A stretch of DNA of 64,000 nt, from positions 3,534,001-3,598,000 of the forward strand of contig NW_026944386.1 in NCBI RefSeq assembly GCF_033439725.1, given 5' to 3'. A program made the translations under genes and the position numbers. The DNA is from Neurospora tetraspora. Its lineage: Eukaryota > Ascomycota > Sordariomycetes > Sordariales > Sordariaceae. Shown here piece after piece: positions 55,349-64,000 of the stretch. A model generated the notes under the pieces. The model saw only the letters and a program-made list of their open reading frames with translations. It made no database searches and was not told the origin of the DNA. Each line of letters begins with the position of its first letter. The first letter of the stretch is position 1.

Positions 55349-58300
55349 ACCGGTTTGATAGTCACTCTGGAGATGGATCTTTTAGTCAACACCAACCCAC
55401 CGAAGAAATACTCTCACGGCCGACGGTTACCAGATGTGGAAAGCTTCCCTGGTGTCGCAGACGGAAGACGCTTCTTTCTGGATTCTGTTCCATCCGATGT
55501 ATCCCTTGAAACCGCAAATCGAAGCGCCATCAGATTGCGGCATGTGGTAAGCAAGGAAGATGAAGGACCCATGTCAACAGGTAGTGAACGATTATCGAAT
55601 CTTGCGTCTCCTGGTCATCTTTCCCATTTCTTCATGAAACAAGAAATGCGGAGGGAAGTTCATGCGAACCGGGATGGGAAGAGGAAGTTTGAGACCCTCC
55701 CTACACTTATAAAAGCTTTGGTTTGATATAACCATCTGGCATTGGCTGCCCCCTGCCCAGCAGTCATACAAGCAAGCAAGCAACCACCACACCCTCAAAG
55801 AATTAGATAGCATGCGTGAATAAAGTTGGCGTGTTTGGTTGTTTCGATATCGGAGTATGTATCGAGGTAAGGTTTGGATGACTGGCCGCCATCATGGGTT
55901 GGCGCCGGCTCCTGAACGAGTGTGTATGCACTTCACACATTTGCACACACACCCAACCCGCCAGTGCGGCCCCAAAGCGCTTCTCTGCTCTCGTTCGTGA
56001 ATCACAAGTCAGGACTCCGACCAGTGAGGTATGTATGTCTCTTTTTTTTACCTGTACAGTTTTCGACAATTTGAGTGGTACGTGTAACATCGATCAACTG
56101 TGAAAGCTGTGACCGGTCGACTGTCACATCTTGTCACGCACACACACATTCACACAAAAGCTCTCCCATCACTCCATTGGGGATCTGACTGACTGTGCGC
56201 GACAAAACACCTTTCCCTGCGCGAAACTTCCAGACAGACCGGCTTACAAGCCGGAGTATCATCGTGAACTTGTTATTCTTTTCGGCGTTCTTTTCCTTTT
56301 CGATGCATCATCTTTTAAAAGAAGTTCCCGAGCCAAGGGAAGCTCTCCCGGCAGAGTTGCACTAGCTGCATCTGCAGCACCGAGCACTTGCAGAAGTTAG
56401 TTGCGTGCAGCGAGCCAATGTGGTTCCACCCCGCGCCCGCACGCCATTTGGACGGATCCACTGGCCCTATGCGAGCTGACAGCTGGCACTCGGTTTGGGT
56501 CCGTGCTTCCTCTTTGCTTGCCGACAGCCAAGTGGCAGAGGACGTGACATGGATCCGGGGCCGCGGCGCCCGGCAACTTTCCATGGGGAAAGAGAACTGC
56601 TGCACGCAACAGAACACCAACCGACTGACCACGTTCACTTTGACAGGGCTCTCTGTCAGTCATTCAAAAACTGCAAAACATCCATCATTTGGTGACTGGC
56701 ATAGCATGGGCCTGTGGATGGTCGACGATGATCACGTGAACCACTTTCAACGACAAGGTCAACGACAAGGGGGGGCTGATTAACTGATGGAGTTTGTGAT
56801 GACCAGGGCTTCTTCCTTCGGGGTTGTACTGTGATTGCCAAGCCTATTTTGTACGCCGATGGACCGATAACACACCCTGAACACCTTAAAAAGAAGTGTA
56901 GTGTATACTACAAAAGTGCCGTGGCTCCGTTCGGGGCCGTGGATCATATTTGGGTACGAAAGCGATTGACGAGCGAGGTGGATTGGTAAATGGCGTTCGT
57001 CACTCGTCACTCGCGTCACGGGGTAACGGGGTTAGTAACACGGGAAAGTTCCGCCTATTTTATCCTACACTACACTACACTAGCTTCGCCTCCCTCTTGT
57101 CTTGTTGATTCCGAGTTGATTCAAGGGTCCAGGTTCCAGGTTCCAGTTTGTACGAGAGTCGCTACGGTGATCAGGGTCTTGAAAGAATGACCGTCAGTTC
57201 GTCCGTCATTGTGGTAGGTTTGTGATGAAGGAAGACAGGATTTCGCTTCTTTGACTGGTCAGTTGAGTGGCAAATAGAGTTGAAAATCAGTTTCAGCTAT
57301 TTGATGTTGGGAGGATTGAGCGAAGGTTGGGCCTTGGATTATGACATTTTCCTTTTACAGAATAGGTAGAGCTATTCAGGAGGAGTGAGACATTGATATG
57401 CGGATCATTGGTGGGAGAGGTCTGGATTCTTCGCCTGGTTGCCAGCTCGGCTGGGCGGGCGGGTGATGCGGGATACTAACCTTGTCGACTTTATCCCCGG
57501 CTTGAGAAACAGATCCGATGCGGTCTGTTTGGCTTCGACGATAGATACCCGGCTGTAGGGGGGAATTGTGTCGACCTGATCAACCTCCCGCCTCTCTCCC
57601 GGGCCAGCCGTTCGCTTCCGATGCGCCACTCGGGGGTTTACCGAACCGATCAACATCCCAGCTCCCGGGCTTTTGGCCGGAAGGGGTGAACTTGGATTTC
57701 TGGAGTCGTGGTGAAGATGGAATCTGAGAGAGAGAGAGAGGTTGATATCTCTCAATGGTATGTCCCCCATCTATTACGGCCAGTTCGTAACCTGCTCTTT
57801 CTTCTACGTGTGATAGTCCTTTTCGGAGTATTGACTCTCCAACATGCCTCACTTCTCTTATTTCTAGCGGGTAGTTGAACGAACTGCCACTCAAACTTAG
57901 TCGTCTTTCTTCTCTGATACCATCCTTTGCCCCTGGAAATAACGAGTGCCTTTGACAGACCACCATCATTCTCAATCATGACTGGCTAAGCTCAGAGTGT
58001 CACTCATTGGTACATAGCTTGAAGCCGTCATGACACTCCTGAATATTTATTATCGTGAATGACAGGTTGGATGCGTATTTCAGGTTCTTTTTTGACAGTG
58101 CCGGCAAGTGGTTATTGTGGGTGTCTTAGGGGCACCTCTATTATTCGAAAGGCTTATTCGAAAGGCTCGGTTTCCATATTTGGGGTTCTGTCATCATCTG
58201 TACACTGCTGATCCGTTTGCCTTGGTCTAGAGCTGCAGGTATCATTTCGGAGCTACTTGCACTCCCTCGAGGAAGGACGGGCGAGAAATGTTCAGCGAGG

Positions 58301-59252
58301 AAGAATATCCTGCTCGGCCATCCAGTGCTCCTATTCTGCAAGAAGTCAACTTTCTCCGGTAAGCAGACACTCTGCGCATACTCTCCAGTTTGATTCTGCT
58401 GTTTTAAGACGATTTGGTAGAACTATAACTTGCGTAGGTCTTCCCATTATTTCCACATTGTTTTTATCCAGAAATGACATATTCTGGGAAGAATGTGTTG
58501 GCGCGCAGCTGGAGTGATCTCAACACCGCGGATGACTTTACTTTCAGTCCTCAAAAGAACTGAATGTTGTGAATAAAACCCACTTGTGCCGAGAGAAAGG
58601 TCGAGATACTAATAAATGCTATTGAGAGGTTGATCGAAGTCAGTCATGGGATTTGCATCTGATCAGGTACATATGTCATCTCCTCGATTCCATCTAGAGT
58701 TGCGGTCCTTTCAACTCCAGACCACGTCTTTTCCAGAGCGTCAAGCCGCTTGGAGTTGATCCAACCGAGACTCCGGCCAAGTCACCTCTAACTGTGAGGG
58801 AACAACCCAGCAGAAACCTTGAAACTGAATAGGCAGGTACGATGGTCCATGGTTCCTTCCTCCCCATCGCCAGTCGTTTTTTCCCACGTGAATCCCCACA
58901 GCAACCCTCAGCTCGTTCAAGTGCTGTGCCTTTAGGCAGTCACCGTTCGCGCCGTTTTCCATCCCATAACAACCTGAACAACACTCTATTGTCTCCCTCA
59001 CGCCTCCCGCGCCTCTACAGCCAACAATTTCTCTTGAACTTCCTTTTTAACCCTGTTCCCTCCAGCCTCCTCGTCTTCTCTCACTATTTTCTTAACCACG
59101 AGTCGTCTACGGCCACTGTCGCTGCCGCCGCCGACGCCGCTGCCGTCCACACCGCATTGCCATTACCACAAACCTCCATCTGCGGAGTAAAACAGAAGTC
59201 ACACTGCTCACAAGGCGTTTAGGCTTTACCTCTCTGACTCGGCAAGCTCACC
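55349..59252. other. Long gene-free region (right part) up to the Stc1-domain gene
   Basis: About 3.9 kb without a supported gene. Small local repeats occur: ACACT units near 57066-57081, a GA run near 57728-57740, and a 13-bp tandem at 58141-58166. The last ~400 bases, CT-rich, are the likely leader of the Stc1-domain gene. Confidence 0.5.
58141..58166. repeat. 13-bp tandem duplication
   Basis: Two exact adjacent copies of TTATTCGAAAGGC (58141-58153 and 58154-58166). Confidence 0.92.
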
Positions 59253-60641
59253 ATGTCGGCGCCTCCTGCGCAGAGCCCAGCTCTCCAGGCCAGACCTGGA
59301 GCGGCTTCAGCGTAAGCTTTCAGCCCCCTCTGGCAATCGTCTAAGTCAGAAGTGGAAGTGCTTTTGCTGACCATACCTTTCCCACCAGTGCGAGCAGTCG
59401 CGGCAAGACTGGACAGTATGTTCCCACGGCACACCTCCCCAGTACGTCCTGAATACGATACTAAGCTCCCCAACAGGATCCGATGCATGAACGGCAAGGA
59501 GTGGCAGGACCGTTCTGCCTTCAACCCCAAGAGACTCAGAGAGTACGAGGAATCGCGCCGTTCCAACAGAGCCATCACACCGTACAACTCCTTTATCTCG
59601 TGCAAAGCCCATTCTGGACATAATCCTTTTGACAAACAATGCCAGGGCGGCTGCCTGCGTATCTTGCCCTTGGAGAAGTTCAGCAAGAATTCCAGAAGGT
59701 TGGGCAAGTACAAGTGCATGGATTGCACCCAGCATCAGCTGTACCTCCAGCCTCACGCTACTGTTCCTGCTCCGAATACTCTTTTGGACACTACAGAGAA
59801 GGATGAGCTTGCTCAGGCTCGCCTCCGCCGCAAGGCCAAGTTGGCTGCTGCTCTGGCTGCTGAAGACGAGGACGATGAGGATGACGATTCCCTCTACCGC
59901 GACGACCAGGTAAGATGACCTTCGTGTTTGTACGGTTGATTATATACGTCATACTAACAGTTCCAGTCTGTTCTCTCTGGTGCCTATAGTGCCGGAAGCA
60001 CTGTCTCGGGCGCTATCACCGGCAGCCGGTCTGTTTACTCTTCGAGATATTCGGAGGCCGGAACAGGTTACAGCAGCCAGAATCAACCGCCCCATATGCG
60101 CAGCGAGAATGGCTCTGCCGCCACCAGCGCTTTGGCGGCCCGGTTGAACCAAGATAGCTCCTCTCTCAGTGGCAATGCCTGGCGCACTCAGGGTTTCTTT
60201 TCTGACAGCTACGCTGCGGTTTCGACCTCGAGCAACGCAGGTTATGCCCCGAGTGACGCTCTCTTGACTGACGGACAATCCACTCTCGGCCCTGAAGATT
60301 CGGGTTCTGTTGCTGCTGCCCCGGATGACGACGAAGAGAGCAACAACCCTCCAACCGCTCAGCGCAAGATCATTGCTGATCACACGACCGTTACTGAATT
60401 TTTTCAGACTGAGGAGTCGTGGAGGGCTGATCAGGTCAAGGAGTCTCTGTCCTCGGGTAATTGGGTCAAGCTGGTAAGTCATGCTTGGAAAGTGTTGCTA
60501 TGTGTTTTCTAATCATCTCTTTTTTGTCATTAGCCCGGTCGCAAAACGTTGCCCGAAGTCCCTCGCTATCTCAGAGAGGGCGAGGATAATTTCGACGATG
60601 ATGCGTACTCCTACGATGGCGAGTCTGAGGACGAGCTGTAA
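59253..60641 (+). CDS. Stc1-domain protein
   Basis: Five exons: 59253-59311, 59389-59415, 59477-59909, 59967-60473 and 60534-60641, giving 377 aa. Exon 2 is only 27 nt. It is required to keep frame and is flanked by consensus sites (CACCAG and GTATGT). Residues ~30-115 match the Stc1 LIM-like zinc domain: IRCMNGKEWQDRSAFNPKRL, then FISCKAHSG, QCQGGC, LEKFSKNSRR and YKCMDC. The usual second Cys of the first pair is absent (RCMNG instead of CxxCG). In fission yeast, Stc1 links RNAi to the H3K9 methyltransferase complex. Many filamentous-fungal proteins share the domain with unproven function. An acidic stretch (EDEDDEDDD), a long Ser/Ala/Gly/Tyr-rich region and a conserved-looking end (LPEVPRYLREGEDNFDDDAY) follow. 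Confidence 0.88.
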
Positions 60642-62285
60642 GATCGCGTCCTATCCGTACTCAGAATGGGAAATGCCAGATGATACACGCTGGTTCAGGC
60701 TTAGTTGACTGGCGTGGCAAGTTTTCGAAGGATATGGGAGTGTCGGAAGAAGGGTCGTCGAGGAAAGGATTTTCTTGATTGACAACGGAAATATGGTCAA
60801 AAGCTCAGCTGGTTCTTACAATCTCGCGGTTCTGTTGCTATCAGGCATTTTATATTCAGCGATATTGTCGCAGAGTTAGACGCAGATTATCTTGGTAGAG
60901 GAGGAAGACGACCAAGGTTGCGATAGAGTTTATGCGAGAAATGCCAGCGTTGATATTCATGAATGACAACTTTGTCAGAATCCTTCCTGACAATATCCTA
61001 CCGTCTTCGATTAACATTTGTTCATGGTAAAGTCATATCATCACAACAGTTGCGGTACTTGCTTGAAGATGAAAACAGCGTGGTGGAACTGAGATGACGA
61101 GACACCTGAGATCATTCCATTCCTTGAACGGCAAGGCGGTCGTTGAGATAAGCCCGCCAATCAGTCCCATGGATATGTTACTATGGTCCCTCAAGAGTGA
61201 CCATGGACGAACAGTGACACAACGGTGCACAGAAAAGAACAAACAAAGGGGCCAGATTGACAGGCAGAGCTCTCTCGGAATTCGGGAAAATGTCTCATGG
61301 GTAAGGCGTGGTAGGCGGCATGATGGATAGCACAAAGTTTCTGCCATACTAACGACGTGTACATATGTGGCTCAGCACATTCGCAATAGTAGGCAATGTG
61401 GTCTTTCCATGATACTGACAGAATTCTTTGAATCGTGTTGCTCTTAGTCTTTTGAAGCCATGGCAAACAAATGTGTCACCGGCCAGACGATAAGCCATAC
61501 ATTAGCCAGTTGCTGCCGTGTAAGTGCATCCTGCTCACCAGCCCACCATGAATGTTGTAGTGGACTGTAAATGTCTTTTGTCAGTTCGTGATTCTCTTAA
61601 GGTGACTGAATGAAAGTGATGCATCTGTATGTCAACGGCGGTTTTGTCATGAACGTTGTGGGTTTGTCCGTGATCAACACTTGTTATGAAAAAGATGCGG
61701 ACAAGGAGATTTAAACTTCAAACCATCTCTTCTATTCCCATCTCTTCGTCTTCAAAGAGAAGAAGAAACATACAGACCTGGAAAATACTTTGCAGCAACC
61801 ACAAGAGAGTCGTAACACGCCTGCCTTCGTGAACCACAATACACAACACAATACAACCTCAACATCCAACCACAAACACACTTGAGGTATGTCCAGAAAC
61901 ACCAACCACGTCACGGAACCACATACAACATACAGCATTTCAACTGGGAAAAAAAAGAACACCGCTTCTCCAAGTGCTGGTTGTTGCTGGTTGAGCCGCA
62001 GTTACCACCCACCACCTCACCGACTAAAAGGGTTGTGCAAAGGCTGACTGACTTGGAGCTGTGTAGTGACAAACACACTCTCATCGGCCCGCCTCGACAC
62101 AAGAAAGACACAATACAGCACACAGCACACAGTACACAGCCCCCCCTTTCCCCGGGAAGCAAGACTGGAGCCAGCCAAACAAAAGCAAAATCCAACGGTT
62201 ACTTCCCGACACAGGAAGTTTGCTCTTTTAGCTTTTGTCCTCTTTCTCCTTTTGTTCTGGTCCTTTTCTTCTCTCCTTTCCAGCC
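60642..62285. other. Intergenic region between the Stc1-domain gene and the terminal gene
   Basis: About 1.6 kb without a supported gene. The final ~70 bases are a dense CT tract ending TTTCCAGCC immediately before the next ATG. This could be a pyrimidine-rich leader or the 3' end of a 5'-UTR intron. Confidence 0.5.
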
Positions 62286-64000
62286 ATGTCCAGCTCTGGC
62301 TCTGGCTTTGGTAGAAGGACTATTCACCACAACGACCCGAACCGTTTCTTGGACGTCGTCAACGCTCGGTCTCCTCCTCGTACTGGTACTGGAGGATCTA
62401 GAACAGCTTCACCCAGACTTGGACCGTCTTCCCCGATCCCGATTCCAAACGCGATACCGAGACTGAGAGTGAGAGTGGGGAGAAGAGTTAGTTTCGAGGA
62501 GCCTTCTACCCCTCCGTCTGCTTTCGAGTATTTCTCTTCTTCCTCTACCTCTTCTTCCTCCTCCTTCTCACCACCACCACCAACGTCATCATCATACCTA
62601 TCCACCGCCTTCTCGTTTGACGACTCCGACAACTTCGACATCCTCGGCAACGACGACGACGACGACCTGGCATACACCATCGCCGGTCCAAGCGGAGGAA
62701 GGGAGGAAAGAGGCAGGATAAGGATAAGGTCAAGGTCAAGATCAAGATCAAGGGAGCCCCAAGCAAACCATCGCGTCACCATCTACCACGGAGTTCGCCA
62801 TTTCTACCCCAACCGTAACCGTACGCCGTCACCACCTCCTCCTCCACCCGTTCCTCCACCGCCAGCCTTTCTAGGTTTCCGCCCAGTCGGCCGTGTCCGG
62901 TACTTGCCCGCTCCCAGACACGTCCCCGCTCCGAGACAGTTCCCCGCTCCAAGACTCACCATCCGTCGAATAAACCGCTCTCCATCCCCTGCTCTTCTCC
63001 GGCCTTTTCAACGGGTACGGTTCCGGGAGGAGGAGGAGCAAGTTGAAGAAGAAGACGAAGACAGTGGGGATAGAGTGCGTGATAGGCTAAGGATAGCTAT
63101 CAGGACTACAACCAGCAACGGGCGAGGAAGAAGGGAATTTAGGAATTTTGACGACGACGACGAGGACGAGGACGATAGTACTTCTACCGTGACTACCGCA
63201 TACCAAGACGCAGACGAAATGCCTAGGGCGGCGTGGGGGGTGTTGTTTGATGCGGATGAGAGGCCGACGGAGAGGTTGAGGGAGGTGTTGGCGGCTTTGG
63301 GGAGATGGGTTGTGAGTTTTTTCTTGAGTTTCATCTTTCGTTTTTGTTTGGATACCTATGATGTTGGGGGTCAGGTTGTTCTGAAGGCGCTGATCTTGGC
63401 AAGCTGTGTGCGCTAACGTTGAGAACTGCTTAGGTCCGTGAGATGCCCGGGGGGCGATCGACCATGCTGGACAGGGAAGATCTCATTAGCCCGAGGAGGA
63501 TGAGGAGGTTCTTTGATCGGTATTATGTGACGGGACCAAGGGAGGAGGAGGAGTGGAGGTATTGGGGTAAGTGTTTATCCCCCTGTTGGCGATTGTTTGA
63601 TGGTGGATGGTTGGTGATGTGGACTTGGTGATCGGGAGTTACTAACCTTGTGCGGTAGATGTTTTCAGGAACGAGACCGGCGATGAATCGATAACCCGGG
63701 TCCAAAGGCTTTACGACGATCTCAACGCCGAATACCGTCCTCGCACCCTGCCTCGAACCGCCGCCACTTTGCCTTCTCCATGCCTCACGCCAAGAGGTTT
63801 CGCCGAGTTCCTGATCAAGCTGATCCTCAGCTACCCCGAAAGCCAGCATCAGTTCCTCTCGCATGTATTTAGGAGTAATCAGATCACGGCGCCGATGGAC
63901 AACCTCAACAGGTGGGGAGCAAGAGGCGGAGAAGGATTGCTACCGGGCCATCTAGACAGAGATCTATTTCCAGAATTCATGGACACCGTGATGGAAGCAA
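62286..64000 (+). CDS. Unrecognised Arg/Ser- and acid-rich protein (3' end outside window)
   Basis: Exons 62286-63311, 63434-63566 and 63659-64000 (continuing beyond the window) splice in frame with donors GTGAGT and GTAAGT, giving at least 500 residues. The start at 62286 has context CAGCCATGTCC. The N-terminal ~340 residues are low complexity: a Ser run, an Asp run (about 120-125), an RS-repeat stretch (RIRIRSRSRSRSRE), a Pro run and another Asp/Glu-rich block. From about residue 310 it looks folded: MPRAAWGVLFDADERPTERL, EDLISPRRMRRFFDRYYV, WRYWDVFRNETGDESITRVQ and FAEFLIKLILSYPESQHQFL. I do not recognise the family. The folded part resembles the variable N-terminal modules seen in many Sordariales-specific hypothetical proteins, so no function is assigned. 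Confidence 0.78.

Noticed and set aside
55106-55726. 206-residue plus-strand ORF
   Set aside because: It runs through and out of the third MITE. The reading is accidental.
49051-59252. RIP-mutated repeat island as an explanation for the long gap
   Set aside because: Base composition is balanced and lacks the AT-rich, TpA-laden texture expected of repeat-induced point mutation.
1-64000. CRISPR arrays, bacterial operons, prophage or 5S rRNA genes
   Set aside because: Genes are spliced and monocistronic. No regularly spaced repeats, phage modules or 5S-like sequence were seen by eye.

Overview
This is a fungal nuclear window. The coding genes are split by short introns of about 60-180 nt with GTAAGT/GTATGT-type donors and CTAAC-like branch points, and they prefer C or G at third codon positions. 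The gene set (secreted glucoamylase with a starch-binding domain, IME2-type kinase, mitochondrial carriers, Stc1-domain protein) and the protein texture point to a filamentous ascomycete of the Sordariales, probably a Neurospora/Sordaria relative. I cannot fix the species from sequence alone. Eighteen protein genes are supported: sixteen are complete and two are cut by the window ends. There are also two tRNA genes (Arg-ACG and Ser-AGA).

Layout. Positions 1-723 hold the 3' end of a glucoamylase gene, followed by tRNA-Arg and a 72-nt pure poly(T) tract. From 2.3 to 11.6 kb the window is compact: mitochondrial GrpE (-), RNA polymerase II subunit Rpb3 (+), a mitochondrial dicarboxylate-type carrier (-), mitochondrial PheRS (+) and the urease accessory GTPase UreG (-). 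A 443-bp MITE sits between the carrier and PheRS. A large SMP/C2 membrane-tether protein (12.4-16.4 kb, -) and a Q/N-rich low-complexity protein (18.2-20.3 kb, -) follow. A 3-kb gene-poor gap then holds a second MITE. Next come an Rrg9/neugrin-like mitochondrial protein (-) divergent from an mpaB/DUF2236 oxygenase-like protein (+), and calcipressin (-).

After a 3.5-kb gap, two small-subunit ribosome biogenesis genes, tsr1 (-) and utp7 (+), are divergent across about 490 bp. They are followed by Pth2 (-), nicotinamide riboside kinase (+), an HSPA12-like Hsp70-family protein (-, five exons), tRNA-Ser (-) and an IME2/MAK-type kinase (-). The kinase is separated by about 10.2 kb with no convincing gene from an Stc1-domain protein (+). 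That gap carries a third MITE of Tc1/mariner type. The window ends inside an unrecognised Arg/Ser- and acid-rich protein gene (+).

Functionally the region is a mosaic of housekeeping genes (mitochondrial import and translation, transcription, 40S assembly, NAD salvage) with regulators (IME2, calcipressin, Stc1 domain). Many neighbours are divergent pairs sharing 0.5-1.3 kb intergenic promoters. The clearest undescribed structures are three short non-autonomous inverted-repeat transposons, each with its own terminal repeat and target duplication. Others are the long poly(T) just past a tRNA gene, the very long leader of the IME2-like gene, and two stop-free in-frame introns.
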